Shown piece after piece: positions 1-8,298 of a DNA stretch of 64,000 bases. Each line of letters opens with the position of its first letter. Within the stretch, counting starts at the first letter, position 1. Under the pieces are notes generated by a model. That model was not told the DNA's origin. It made no database searches and saw nothing but the letters and a program-made list of their open reading frames with translations. Source of the DNA: Frankiales bacterium (GTDB lineage: Bacteria > Actinomycetota > Actinomycetes > JAFAQI01); the NCBI GenBank assembly GCA_025980465.1, contig JAICXJ010000001.1:1-64000 (forward strand), written 5' to 3'. Made by a program: the position numbers and the translations under genes.

Positions 1-1
1 C

Positions 2-358
2 GTCGCGGCATGGCCGAGCCGCGACGTCGCAACCGTCGCGGACTTCTTCACGGATAACGCCAGCTACCACAACGGTCCTCTGGCGCCAGTTCACGGCAGA
101 GTTGCGATCAAGGCCGCCCTCGCGGACTTCATGGCCTACGGGGGTGAGGTTAGGGTTGACATACGGAACCTGCTCGCCAATGACCGCGTTGTGATGACCG
201 AGCGCGTCGATCACTTCGTGCTGAACGGTGAGGAGCGGCACCTCCGTTCGCGGAACGATCATGAGGAAGGCAGCAAGAATCGAGCCGATCTAGGCTGCCA
301 ATCTCATGATCGTTTCGGAGTAGTGGCCGTTCGAGAGCGCTGGTTCGGTTCGTTCTAG
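2..358 (+). pseudogene. Limonene-1,2-epoxide hydrolase-like gene, 5' cut by window and 3' end broken
   Basis: The reading frame enters from the window edge and shows the cone-shaped SnoaL-like fold typical of limonene-1,2-epoxide hydrolases: FFTDNASYHNGPL, then TERVDHF, which in the family carries the catalytic Arg and Asp (R-x-D). After NGEERHL the frame runs into the palindromic element at 254-314 and continues as unrelated low-quality sequence to a TAG at 356-358. The family's final strand with the third catalytic residue, the Asp of a WRDYFD-type motif, is missing. I infer an inactivated remnant broken at the hairpin insertion. The N-terminus lies outside the window, so its promoter cannot be judged. 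Confidence 0.6.
254..314. repeat. Palindromic hairpin element, copy 1
   Basis: A 12-bp outer arm AACGATCATGAG (254-265) is matched by its complement at 303-314. After a 3-nt internal mismatch there is an inner stem GGCAGC (269-274) with GCTGCC (294-299), and a 19-nt loop. The same architecture recurs at 9901-9963 and 11005-11067. This copy sits inside the 3' part of the epoxide-hydrolase-like frame and 69 bp beyond the stop of the DUF222-HNH gene. Confidence 0.85.
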
Positions 359-383
359 AGCGGTCGCTGGTGGGGTCGACCGA

Positions 384-1601
384 TCATGTGCGTGCGATTT
401 GGATCTTCCCCATCGGGTTGCGCCAGATCTTCCAGGGTTTGTTGTGGACGAGCCAGTGGTGGAAGTTGCAGAGGTGGACGCCGTTTTGCTTGGAGGTGGG
501 GCCGTGGTCGCGGTGCCACCAGCGCAGGTGGTGGATGCGGCAGGCCCATAGCGGCATCTGGCAGCCGGGCCAGCCGCAGCCGTGGTCTTCGAGTTGCAGG
601 GCTTTGCGGATTGCTTTGGGCCAGACCCGGGTGGCGCGGCCGATGTCGAGGACTTCACTGGGCCCGCGCATCACGACGGGGATGATCTGCGCGTCGCACG
701 CGAGCATCCGCGCGGTGGCGGGCGAGACCTCGGTGCCGTTGATGGTGACACCACCGTCGTCGGTCACCGGCTTGTCGGCGAACGGGCGCAGCGCGTCGAG
801 GAGCGGGTCGTACTGCATGACGACATTGACATGTGGCTGCTCACCGTTGAACTCCGGCAGCAGGTCATCGAAGCCGAGCGCGGCCGTCGCGAGGGTCGCC
901 AGCGCATCGGCACGGCGCTGCCCACCGAGCCGGTCATCGTCGCCGCTGAGCCGTTGGGCGAGTGGTTCGAGAACGGCGCGAAGCGCCGCGCCTTGCTCGG
1001 CGGTGAGCATCCCCTCGATGCGGGTCATGCCCTGCCAGGTGTCGAGCAGGTTCAGGTACCGGGAGCCGTGAACGCGTTCGCGTCGCTGTTCGGCGGTCTC
1101 GCCGGCGGCGGAGGCGTCGAGCGTCTTCACGCACAGCTTGCGGACCAGGTCAGGGTCGAGGTCATGCGACGCCTCGAGCAGGATCTTCTCGGACAGGTCC
1201 TTCTCCGCCGGGTGCAGCTTCGCGACAGTGGTCACGATCGGCGCCGCGTGCTCCACGGAGATCTCACCGGACTCCAGCGCGTCAGCGAGCTGTGGGCGCA
1301 TTGGCAAGGCGGTCGCGACCGTCATCAGGCGGATAGCCGCCGAACCGGACAGCCGCTGGTTCTCGATCAGCCAGCGTTTCGTTGCGCGGCCACGTAGCTC
1401 CGCGGTCACGTCACGGGTGTGTGCGGCTTGCAGCTGCTTGACCAGATAGGCGTCGAGCCGGCGGCGCGCCTGCAGTACCGCTTCGATGTCCGCAAGGAGC
1501 GGCTCGTCCGGGGTGGCGTGCGGATCGACCGCGGCTGCGGCCTTGACCGCGTCAAGCGCCGCTTGCGCTGCCCGCACTTGCCTCACCTCACCCTCGATCA
1601 C
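384..1601 (-). CDS. DUF222 domain protein with C-terminal HNH endonuclease (13E12-repeat type)
   Basis: A 405-aa protein. Residues about 15-320 form the helical DUF222 region. Residues about 337-386 carry an HNH nuclease: a Cys pair in CGWPGC, then IHHLRWW, a Gly-Thr-Asn stretch and LCNFHHWLVH, with metal and catalytic His residues intact. This is the architecture of the 13E12 repeat family, multicopy in mycobacteria and relatives and often regarded as a mobile or selfish nuclease of unknown target. It points away from the LLM gene at 1822. A palindromic element lies just past its stop. No transposase or att site is visible. The domain call is secure; the mobile role is inference. Confidence 0.85.
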   Translation of the reverse strand: MIEGEVRQVRAAQAALDAVKAAAAVDPHATPDEPLLADIEAVLQARRRLDAYLVKQLQAAHTRDVTAELRGRATKRWLIENQRLSGSAAIRLMTVATALPMRPQLADALESGEISVEHAAPIVTTVAKLHPAEKDLSEKILLEASHDLDPDLVRKLCVKTLDASAAGETAEQRRERVHGSRYLNLLDTWQGMTRIEGMLTAEQGAALRAVLEPLAQRLSGDDDRLGGQRRADALATLATAALGFDDLLPEFNGEQPHVNVVMQYDPLLDALRPFADKPVTDDGGVTINGTEVSPATARMLACDAQIIPVVMRGPSEVLDIGRATRVWPKAIRKALQLEDHGCGWPGCQMPLWACRIHHLRWWHRDHGPTSKQNGVHLCNFHHWLVHNKPWKIWRNPMGKIQIART

Positions 1602-1678
1602 CTGATCGAACGCATGTTCGAACCATACGCCGGAGAGCCGACAGAATCAAGCGAAAATCGTTGGAAATCAAGGGAAAG

Positions 1679-1705
1679 TTGTCCACAGGCTGTCATTGTG
1701 GATAC
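1679..1705. other. Pair of convergent DnaA-box-like 9-mers
   Basis: TTGTCCACA (1679-1687) matches the high-GC DnaA box exactly. The complement of 1697-1705 reads GTATCCACA, one base off TTATCCACA. They face each other 9 nt apart in the 220-bp spacer between the HNH gene and the LLM gene. There is no dnaA/dnaN context, so this is not called an origin. Confidence 0.35.
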
Positions 1706-1731
1706 GAGGCCAGCAGGGTCGTATGACAAAA

Positions 1732-1748
1732 TCTGACGACCCGTTAGA
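1732..1748. promoter_or_regulatory. Operator site 1, TCTGACG-ACC-CGTTAGA
   Basis: One of eight copies of a 7-3-7 inverted repeat with consensus TCTGACG-N3-CGTCAGA. One half differs at a single base. It lies 73 bp before the LLM start at 1822 and between divergent genes. The rest of the 1602-1821 spacer holds a TAACGTTA palindrome (1753-1760) and no recognisable gene. Confidence 0.7.
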
Positions 1749-1821
1749 CACATAACGTTACGCTGTGTAATGTAAGTGCGCACGCGCGAAATCTCGACGT
1801 ACAACCGAACGGAGCGGCTCG

Positions 1822-2949
1822 ATGGAGTTCGGCCTTTTCATCCAGAACTACGTGCCGAATTCGCGGCGCGAGAAGGATCCCGACGCCGAGCACAACGTCA
1901 TCTTCGAAGACCTCGAAGCGGTCATCGCGGCTGACAAGGCGGGCTTCAAGTTCGTCTGGCTCACCGAGCACCACTTCCTCGACGAGTACTCCCATCTGTC
2001 GGCCAACGACGTCGTCTCCGGCTATCTCGCTGCGAAGACCGAGCGCATCCATATCGGCGGCGGCATCTTCAACCCACTCCCTGCGGTGAACCACCCGGCG
2101 AAGCTTGCCGAGCGGGTCAACTACATCGACCAGATATCCAACGGCCGAGTCGAGTTCGGCACCGGCCGTGGCGCGGGTAGCCACGAGATCCTCGGCTTCC
2201 TCGACCACCTCGGGGTTACCGACACCAACCAGACCAAAGAGATCTGGGAGGACGTGATCCGCGAGTTCCCCAAGATGTTCATGCAGGACACGTACGAGGG
2301 CTACAAGGGCAAGTACTGGTCGCTGCCACCGCGCAAGATCCTTCCGCGTCCGTACGGCAAGGGCCACGCACCGATGTGGTACGCCGCCGGCAACCCGCCG
2401 TCGTACGAGATGGCGGGCCGGATGGGACTCGGCGTACTCGGGTTCTCGCTCGACCGTTGGGACAAGGTCGAGAAGCTTCGCAAGTCCTACAAGGACGGCA
2501 TCGCGCAGGCCGAGCCGGTCGGCGCCTTCGTCAACGACAACATCATGTCGTGCATCGCGGCCTACGTCGCCGAGGACAAGGAGACGGCCTTCCAGTCCTA
2601 CGTCGACTCCAAGCCCAACTACCTGGTGTCGAACGTCTACCGCTATCACGACACCTTCCCGGCTCCGGACTGGGTGCCACCGTGGCCGCAGACGCTGACC
2701 GAGCCGACACTCGAGACGGCAGAGCTCGCGGCTCAGTACGGCGGTGTGGTGCTCGGTGACCCCGACATGGCACTCGAGCAGTGCAAGAAGTGGGAGTCGA
2801 CCGGCATCGACCAGCTGGTCTTCGGTATCGGTCCGGCACCGATCGAGGACACGATCCGCACGATCGAGCTGATCGGGAAGCACGTCATCCCGAAGATCGA
2901 CACCGATCCGGTCGTGTCGACCACGCGTTATCGACAGTCCGTCGGCTAG
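1822..2949 (+). CDS. Luciferase-like (LLM) flavin/F420-dependent monooxygenase
   Basis: A 375-aa TIM-barrel protein of the bacterial luciferase superfamily. It has the N-terminal FGLFIQNY strand, an LTEHHF motif at residues 47-52 as in flavin-type luciferase-like monooxygenases, an isolated GxGRGAGSHE loop near 115-123 and a GPAPIEDTIRTIELI C-terminal helix. Such enzymes oxidise or cleave hydrophobic substrates with reduced FMN or F420; the motif favours a monooxygenase over the small F420 dehydrogenases found elsewhere here. ATG start chosen at the conserved MEFGLFI. It is transcribed alone, downstream of operator 1, and is followed by a P450. Substrate unknown. Confidence 0.8.
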   Translation: MEFGLFIQNYVPNSRREKDPDAEHNVIFEDLEAVIAADKAGFKFVWLTEHHFLDEYSHLSANDVVSGYLAAKTERIHIGGGIFNPLPAVNHPAKLAERVNYIDQISNGRVEFGTGRGAGSHEILGFLDHLGVTDTNQTKEIWEDVIREFPKMFMQDTYEGYKGKYWSLPPRKILPRPYGKGHAPMWYAAGNPPSYEMAGRMGLGVLGFSLDRWDKVEKLRKSYKDGIAQAEPVGAFVNDNIMSCIAAYVAEDKETAFQSYVDSKPNYLVSNVYRYHDTFPAPDWVPPWPQTLTEPTLETAELAAQYGGVVLGDPDMALEQCKKWESTGIDQLVFGIGPAPIEDTIRTIELIGKHVIPKIDTDPVVSTTRYRQSVG

Positions 2950-3025
2950 CCGCCCGAGCTGAACACGGCGAACCGAGGAGAGGTCTCGGGAACGTTGTCC
3001 GCCACCCGCCCTGGACAGGGAGCTA

Positions 3026-3046
3026 TACACGGCTAATGTTCGTGTA
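3026..3046. promoter_or_regulatory. Inverted repeat TACACG-N9-CGTGTA upstream of the P450
   Basis: A perfect 6-bp inverted repeat with a 9-nt centre, ending 28 bp before the P450 start. It differs from the TCTGACG family, so it may bind a different dimeric regulator. The remaining 2950-3074 spacer shows no gene. Confidence 0.4.
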
Positions 3047-3074
3047 AAGCGGTCTTTCCATTTGGGGAGCACAT

Positions 3075-4343
3075 ATGTCGGCGTCGGTGGTCGAGCGTCT
3101 CGGGATCGATCTCAACAGCGAGGAGTTCTGGGCGCTCTCGCAAGAAGAACGCATGGCTGCGTTCGCCACCTTGCGACGCGAGGCTCCGTTCGCCGAGTAC
3201 GACGAGCCCGAACTGCCGTTCCTTCCGTCATCGGGCGGTGGCTACCACGCAGTGACGCGGCATGCCGACATCGAGCACATCAGCAGCAAGCCGGAGCTGT
3301 TCTGCAGCGGCCACGGGGCAGTGTCGATCGTCGACCTGCCGCAGGAGATGCACGAGTTCTACGGCTCGATGATCTCGATGGACAACCCGCGACACGCGAA
3401 GATTCGCCGCATCGTCTCGAGCGCGTTCACACCGCGGATGCTCGAAGGCGTGCTCGACAACGTCGAGACCATCACACGCGACCTCGTCACCAAGGCCGGC
3501 GCTGTCGCGGCTGAGAACGGCGGCGAATTCGACGTGGTCAAGCACATCGCGGCGCCCCTCCCGCTGACCATCATCTGCCAGATGATGGGCATCCCGGAGA
3601 GCGAGTACGACATGGTTCTCCAGCAGAGCAACATCATCCTCTCCGGTGGTGACCCGGAGTTCCTGCCGTCGCCGGAGGAGGCGCTGACCCAGGTCCTGAC
3701 CGCCGGCCAGCTGCTCGCCGACCTGATGTTGAAGCTCGCCGATGAGCGGCAGGGCACTCCGACAGACGACCTCACATCGGCACTGGTCAACGCCAACCTC
3801 GATGGCGAGACGTTGACGCATCAGGAGATCGCATCGTTCTTCATCCTGCTGGTCGCGGCCGGCAACGAGACCACCCGTACGGCGATCACCCACGGCGTGT
3901 ATCAGCTCGACCGTCATCCCGACCAGAAGAAGGCCTGGATGGCCGACGACGAGCTGACCAAGACCGCGGTCGAGGAGATCGTTCGGTACGCCTCACCGGT
4001 CACATGGATGCGGCGCACGGCGACTCAGGATGTCACGATCGGCGATTACTCGTTCCCCGAAGGTGCCAAGTTCGTGTTGTTCTACAACTCCGGTAACCGC
4101 GACGAGACGGTGTTCACCGATCCGGACCGCTTCGACCTCAGCCGCTCACCCAACCCACACGTCGGGTTCGGTGCCCGCGGACCGCACTTCTGCCTCGGCG
4201 CGAACCTGGCGCGACGCGAGATCGCGATCGCGTTCCGGACCATGTTCGAGCTGATGCCCGACCTTCAGGTGGTCGGTGAGCCGGACCGGCTCTGGTCGTC
4301 GTTCATCAACGGAATCAAGCGCATGACCGTCCGAGTGGCCTAG
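3075..4343 (+). CDS. Cytochrome P450 (CYP124/125/142-like group)
   Basis: A 422-aa soluble P450. The oxygen-activating I-helix reads AAGNETT (261-267), the ExxR pair is EIVR (301-304), and the heme loop contains GFGARGPHFCLG with the Cys ligand at 373. The FVLFYNSGNRDE strand and GPHFC heme loop resemble actinobacterial P450s that hydroxylate sterol side chains or methyl-branched lipids; this likeness is from memory of the families, not a search. It needs ferredoxin and reductase; a small 3Fe-4S ferredoxin is encoded at 58185. It is preceded by its own inverted repeat (3026-3046) rather than the common operator. ATG start with a weak upstream GGGGAG. Confidence 0.88.
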   Translation: MSASVVERLGIDLNSEEFWALSQEERMAAFATLRREAPFAEYDEPELPFLPSSGGGYHAVTRHADIEHISSKPELFCSGHGAVSIVDLPQEMHEFYGSMISMDNPRHAKIRRIVSSAFTPRMLEGVLDNVETITRDLVTKAGAVAAENGGEFDVVKHIAAPLPLTIICQMMGIPESEYDMVLQQSNIILSGGDPEFLPSPEEALTQVLTAGQLLADLMLKLADERQGTPTDDLTSALVNANLDGETLTHQEIASFFILLVAAGNETTRTAITHGVYQLDRHPDQKKAWMADDELTKTAVEEIVRYASPVTWMRRTATQDVTIGDYSFPEGAKFVLFYNSGNRDETVFTDPDRFDLSRSPNPHVGFGARGPHFCLGANLARREIAIAFRTMFELMPDLQVVGEPDRLWSSFINGIKRMTVRVA

Positions 4344-4423
4344 TCCCCAGATCGCGAAAAACCCCCTGAATCTAGTCATTGTTGGTCAGGCAATTCGTTC
4401 GTGATCTTGCGGATACTCGAAGC

Positions 4424-4666
4424 ATGCTGAAGAGCGAATCGGTCCCAATGCCGACGCAGCGGGTCATTCGGCTTCCCGAGGCACCCACTACGTACGAGCG
4501 CGGCGGCTGCGCCGACACCGTCGTCCACGCCGCACGCAAGACGTTGGACGGCCACCGTGCACTCTGCGATCCCAGCCGTGCGGTCGCCTCCCTCGGCGGC
4601 CGATTCGACATCAACGGCGAGGACTCGTGCGCGAACTGCGCCGTCCTCGTCGTCCGCGGCGACTAG
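4424..4666 (+). CDS. Small cysteine-containing protein of unknown function
   Basis: An 80-aa frame starting at an ATG 7 bp after a GATACT box, which would give a nearly leaderless message; a second ATG lies at 4448. The protein has spaced Cys residues (GGCAD, ALCDP, and CANC near the end) and a regular acidic/hydrophobic C-terminus (EDSCANCAVLVVRGD) that looks like real coding sequence. The Cys pattern could bind a metal, but I recognise no family. It lies between the P450 and the next LLM gene on the same strand. An antisense frame overlaps it, so the call is tentative. Confidence 0.4.
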   Translation: MLKSESVPMPTQRVIRLPEAPTTYERGGCADTVVHAARKTLDGHRALCDPSRAVASLGGRFDINGEDSCANCAVLVVRGD

Positions 4667-4722
4667 CGCCTCGGCGATCTGCGGACTCGGACGTCGCAGA
4701 ACGCGGGTCTAGGTTGGGCGGC

Positions 4723-5595
4723 ATGGAACTCGGCTTGCATGTCTCCAACTTCACCTGGCCCGGCGGACCGTCGCGGATCGCGTCGGATCTCACCGACATC
4801 GCGAGTGCGGCCGAGGACAACGGCTTCGCCAAGCTCAGCGTGATGGATCACGTCTGGCAGATCGGCCACATCGGGCCGCCGGAGAACGACATGCTCGAGG
4901 CGTACACGACACTCGGCTACCTCGCGGCCCGCACCTCGCGCATCGAGCTGCTCGCCTGGGTGACCGCCGTCGTGTATCGCGATCCCGGGTTGCTCGCGAA
5001 GGCCGTCACGACGCTCGACGTGCTGTCCGAAGGCCGCGCCTACCTCGGCATCGGGGCGGCGTGGAACTCAGAGGAGGCGGCGGGCCTGGGGCTGTTCTTC
5101 CCGCCGACGTCGCAGCGGTTCGAGCGGCTCGAAGAGGCGCTCGAGATCTGCCTGGCGATGTGGCGAGACGACGACCCGCCGTATGAGGGACAGCATTACA
5201 AGCTTGGCCGGACCCTCAACTCGCCGCAGGCACTGTCGAAGCCACACCCGCCGATCCTCATCGGCGGCGGCGGGGAGAAGAAGACGCTGCGCCTGGTGGC
5301 GAAGTACGCGCAGGCGTGCAACCTGTTCGCCTCGCCGGACCTCGCTCACAAGCTCGACGTCCTCCGCCAGCACTGCGCCGACGTGGGCCGCGACTATGAC
5401 GAGATCGAGAAGACCGTGATGGGTCCGCTCGACCCCGGACCGGACGGCGCGAACGTCGACAAGCTGCTCGAGTCGATGCGAGAGATGGCCGCCCTCGGCA
5501 TCACCCACTATCACGGCTCGGTGCCGCAAGCGGCGTCCATCACGCCGCTGGCAATCCTGGGCAAAGAGGTGATCCCGGAGGCTGCCGCCTTCTGA
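4723..5595 (+). CDS. F420-dependent LLM-class oxidoreductase (Rv1855c-like)
   Basis: A 290-aa protein. MELGLHVSNFTWPGG at the start, SVMDHVWQ near 46-53 in place of the luciferase EHHF, GIGAAWNSEEA near 109-119 and a PPILIGGGGEKKTLRLVAKYA strand and helix near 178-198 match F420-dependent LLM oxidoreductases of the Rv1855c type. These transfer hydride between F420 and small organic substrates. The start is the ATG at 4723, which removes an Arg-rich upstream extension. Its stop is 1 bp from the end of the convergent SDR gene. No TCTGACG site precedes it. Substrate unknown. Confidence 0.82.
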   Translation: MELGLHVSNFTWPGGPSRIASDLTDIASAAEDNGFAKLSVMDHVWQIGHIGPPENDMLEAYTTLGYLAARTSRIELLAWVTAVVYRDPGLLAKAVTTLDVLSEGRAYLGIGAAWNSEEAAGLGLFFPPTSQRFERLEEALEICLAMWRDDDPPYEGQHYKLGRTLNSPQALSKPHPPILIGGGGEKKTLRLVAKYAQACNLFASPDLAHKLDVLRQHCADVGRDYDEIEKTVMGPLDPGPDGANVDKLLESMREMAALGITHYHGSVPQAASITPLAILGKEVIPEAAAF

Positions 5596-5596
5596 G

Positions 5597-6349
5597 TCAG
5601 CCCGCGGTGATGCCGTGGTCGCTGGAGAGGATCGCGCCATGAATGTTGCGCGCCTCGGCCGAGGCGACGAAACAGAACAGCGCGGCGAGATCGTCCGGCT
5701 TCGCGAAGCCGCGAGGGCTCGTGTAGCGACCCACCAGATCCCAGTCGAGGTCGTCGGGCATCTGGTAGCCGCGGATCAGGCTGGTGTCCGTCCCACCCGG
5801 CGCGATCGCCACGACCCGCAGCGGCGACTTGATGTACTCCATTGCCAGCGATCTCGTGAGCTGAACGACGGCGCCCTTGGTCATCGTGTAGACGACCGAG
5901 TAGGCCTGCCCCATCAGCCCTGCGTTCGATGCGGTGTTGACGATGACGCCGTTGGTGTCGAGCAGATGGGGGATCGCGGCCTGAGCCAGGAAGAAGTACG
6001 CATCGACGTTCACCGCCATCATCTGGCGGTACTGCGCCTCGGTGACGTCGGTGAAGTGCTCGCTTCTAGCGATGCCGGCGATGTTGCCGAGGATGTCGAG
6101 CTTGCCGAACTGCGCGACCGCGTCGGCCACCGCCGCTTTGCATTGCTCGACCGAACCCACATCCGTCGGACGAGCCGTGATCCGACCGTCGCCGTTGCTC
6201 GCGGTGTCGGCAACGGCTTCGGCGTTGATATCGACGGCCAGCACCTCGGCACCTTCCGCGGCGAGGCGGAGCGCAACGGCTCGGCCGATGCCGGAGCCGG
6301 CACCGGTGATCAGCGCCGACTTGCCGTCGAAACGGTCCGCGATCGTCAT
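5597..6349 (-). CDS. Short-chain dehydrogenase/reductase (SDR)
   Basis: A 250-aa classical SDR: NAD(P)-binding TGAGSGIG at 15-22, the NIAG motif at 89-92, catalytic Ser141 and Tyr154-x3-Lys158. Asp40 at the end of the second strand favours NAD over NADP. Last gene of a four-gene minus-strand operon (SnoaL, hydratase, thioesterase, SDR) joined by overlapping stops and starts; its ATG overlaps the thioesterase stop as ATGA. Probably oxidises a 3-hydroxyacyl-CoA or a cyclic alcohol in the same pathway. The operon starts at the operator pair near 8299-8374. Confidence 0.85.
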   Translation of the reverse strand: MTIADRFDGKSALITGAGSGIGRAVALRLAAEGAEVLAVDINAEAVADTASNGDGRITARPTDVGSVEQCKAAVADAVAQFGKLDILGNIAGIARSEHFTDVTEAQYRQMMAVNVDAYFFLAQAAIPHLLDTNGVIVNTASNAGLMGQAYSVVYTMTKGAVVQLTRSLAMEYIKSPLRVVAIAPGGTDTSLIRGYQMPDDLDWDLVGRYTSPRGFAKPDDLAALFCFVASAEARNIHGAILSSDHGITAG

Positions 6350-6993
6350 AGCTGTTGTCCGAGCACTTTCTTCACGAAGTCCTCGCCGTCGCGTGGCGCG
6401 ATGAACAATCCCTCGGCCTCCGTCAGTAGCACGCCATTCAGATGACAGGTGCCGCGGATGGTTCGCTTGCGGCCTTCAATCGAGGAGATCCAGCCTCGAA
6501 GCTGAAGCTCTCGGTTGAGCGGGGTCGGCTTTCGGTACTGCACCTTCAGCCAAGCCGTGAATCCCGGCGCCATCTGCACGAAGCCGAGCAGCTCGTCGAA
6601 CATGGCCGCGACGAACCCGCCATGGCAATGTCCCGGCGGGCCTTCATACGCCGGGCCGAAGATGACCGTGCCCTCGATGTGATGCTCGCCGTTGTCCTGC
6701 TCAATGACCGACATCGACATCGGCATCGCGATCGGGTTGGCGGTCCCGGACAGCGGGCTGTAGCTGACGAAGTCACGAGGCTGAAGGCCGGCCTCGCTGA
6801 TCTCCCATGATTTGGACCGCTCCGGCAGCCCCTCGAGTTGGTCGGCGAAGTCGGTTGCCGCCTGCGCTGCTCGTTCCAGCTGGTCGACCGGCGGCCGGAC
6901 GATGGCCAGGCGCGCGATGATCCGGCGCATCGCGTCGGCGAGGTGTCGTGACGCCTCCCGTTCGGGGTCGTCTTCCACTCTGGCCATGCGCAT
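6346..6993 (-). CDS. PaaI-type hotdog thioesterase
   Basis: A 215-aa protein. The N-terminal third is helical; the C-terminal half is a hotdog fold with the HGGFVAAMFDELLG helix typical of PaaI/YbgC-like acyl-CoA thioesterases, followed by KVQYRKPTPLNREL. I prefer the ATG at 6993 because GGGAGG stands 5 nt before it; a GTG directly after the upstream TGA (7008) is also possible. It probably releases acids from CoA thioesters formed by the hydratase encoded just upstream. Translationally coupled to the SDR downstream (ATGA). Confidence 0.8.
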   Translation of the reverse strand: MRMARVEDDPEREASRHLADAMRRIIARLAIVRPPVDQLERAAQAATDFADQLEGLPERSKSWEISEAGLQPRDFVSYSPLSGTANPIAMPMSMSVIEQDNGEHHIEGTVIFGPAYEGPPGHCHGGFVAAMFDELLGFVQMAPGFTAWLKVQYRKPTPLNRELQLRGWISSIEGRKRTIRGTCHLNGVLLTEAEGLFIAPRDGEDFVKKVLGQQL

Positions 6994-7008
6994 CGATGCC
7001 TCCCGCAC

Positions 7009-7833
7009 TCAGTCCGCGAAGTTCGGCGGCCGCTTGTCCTTGCGCGCAGCGATCGCCTCCTCGAAGTTACGGGTCGTGAGCCGGACATAAAGCTGTGCCA
7101 GTCCTTCTTCGCGCATGTGCGCCGCCAAGCTTCCGCCGTCCAGGCTTGCGGTCAGGGTGCGCTTGGTGAGCTCGATGCCGGGCCGACTGAATCCGACGAT
7201 CCGCTCGGCGACGTCGTACGCCGTCTCGAGCAAGCGCTCGGTGGCGACGGTCTGCGAGACCAGCCCGATCCGGTCAGCCTCGGCGGCGTCGACATCGCGA
7301 CCGCAGAGCATGATTTCCGCGGCTCGAGAGGACCCGATCGCGCGCGGCAGCAGGAAGGACAACCCGAGCTCACTCGCGGTCAGGCCATTGTTGATGCCGG
7401 CGGCTCGGAAGTACGCCGGCTCGGCGGCGATCCGGATGTCGCACGCGAGCGCGAGGCAGAAGCCGCCGCCGATCGCGGCACCGTTCACCGCCGCGATCAC
7501 CGGCTGATGCATTGTGCGAATCGCAGTGATGACCTTCTCGAGCAACTCCATCGACCGCATCGCGATCGTCGAAAGCGTGAGCCCTTCGATGTGCGGCACC
7601 CGACCGGGGTTCTCCAGATCGGCACCTGAGCAGAAGCCGTGCCCGGCCCCGGTCAGTACGACGACGCGCACGTCGTTGTCGACGGAGAGTGCCTCAAGTG
7701 CCTCGCGGAGCGGCACCATCACGTCGAACGCCATCGCATTCATCCGCTCGGGGCGGTTGAGCGTGACCAGCGCGACGTGGGGGCGAGGTCGCTCGATGGT
7801 GACGAAGTCCGGCTCGATGGCGCCGTCGCTCAT
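7009..7833 (-). CDS. Enoyl-CoA hydratase/isomerase family protein
   Basis: A 274-aa crotonase. The CoA-binding oxyanion segments are GFCSGADL and NGAAIGGGFCLALACDI, and the C-terminal helices are typical. The start is the ATG at 7833, which overlaps the SnoaL stop (ATGA) and drops a spurious N-terminal extension. The usual second catalytic Glu appears in the region ASELGLSFLLPRAIG. It likely hydrates or isomerises an unsaturated CoA ester in the operator-controlled operon 5597-8279. Confidence 0.87.
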   Translation of the reverse strand: MSDGAIEPDFVTIERPRPHVALVTLNRPERMNAMAFDVMVPLREALEALSVDNDVRVVVLTGAGHGFCSGADLENPGRVPHIEGLTLSTIAMRSMELLEKVITAIRTMHQPVIAAVNGAAIGGGFCLALACDIRIAAEPAYFRAAGINNGLTASELGLSFLLPRAIGSSRAAEIMLCGRDVDAAEADRIGLVSQTVATERLLETAYDVAERIVGFSRPGIELTKRTLTASLDGGSLAAHMREEGLAQLYVRLTTRNFEEAIAARKDKRPPNFAD

Positions 7834-8279
7834 TCCGCGCTCATCGGGGTGTCGGTCAGTCCCGTCAAGGTGTAGCAGCGGGTCTGAGTGCGGCCGCTGA
7901 ACCGCCAGCCGCCATCGCATCGGAGGAAGGTGTCGTCGTACCACAGGCCGATCAGCCACACCGCCGTCGTACCGTCGGGCGTTGTCGAGATCATCGGGTT
8001 GTTGCACGAGGTCCGGGCGGTAGCGATGTCGCCGTTGAGATGGACGTCGGGCAGTCCCATCATGTGCTGCGTCCGGGCGAAGAACGGCAACGACGCCGAC
8101 AGGAACGCCTTGATCTCGGCGAGGCTGCCGACCGGCCCGCCGAACGTCGAGTAGTCGATGACCGCGTCCGCGGTGAACAGCTCGTCGAGGCCATCGAAGT
8201 CACCGGCGTCCAGCCGGACCGCGTACTGCGAGATCAGATCCTGGATCGCGAACCGATCCGCGAGGTAGCTGTCCGTCAT
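7830..8279 (-). CDS. SnoaL-like (nuclear transport factor 2 fold) protein
   Basis: A 149-aa protein with the pattern of the SnoaL_4/ketosteroid-isomerase-like fold: RFAIQDLISQYAVRLDAGDFDGLDELF, a central DVHLNGD strand and WYDDTFLRCDGGWRFSGR near the end. Members act as isomerases, hydratases or dehydratases, or have no known reaction. The ATG at 8279 is chosen; a GTG at 8288 is 9 bp upstream. First gene of the operon, 20 bp after operator 2, so a short or no leader is likely. Two further SnoaL-like genes occur at 12120 and 15845. Confidence 0.78.
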   Translation of the reverse strand: MTDSYLADRFAIQDLISQYAVRLDAGDFDGLDELFTADAVIDYSTFGGPVGSLAEIKAFLSASLPFFARTQHMMGLPDVHLNGDIATARTSCNNPMISTTPDGTTAVWLIGLWYDDTFLRCDGGWRFSGRTQTRCYTLTGLTDTPMSAE

Positions 8280-8298
8280 GCCAGGCACTCGGGGACTA

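Noticed and set aside
1679-1705. Chromosomal origin of replication
   Set aside because: Only two DnaA-like boxes, with no dnaA, dnaN, gyrB or rpmH nearby and no AT-rich unwinding region.
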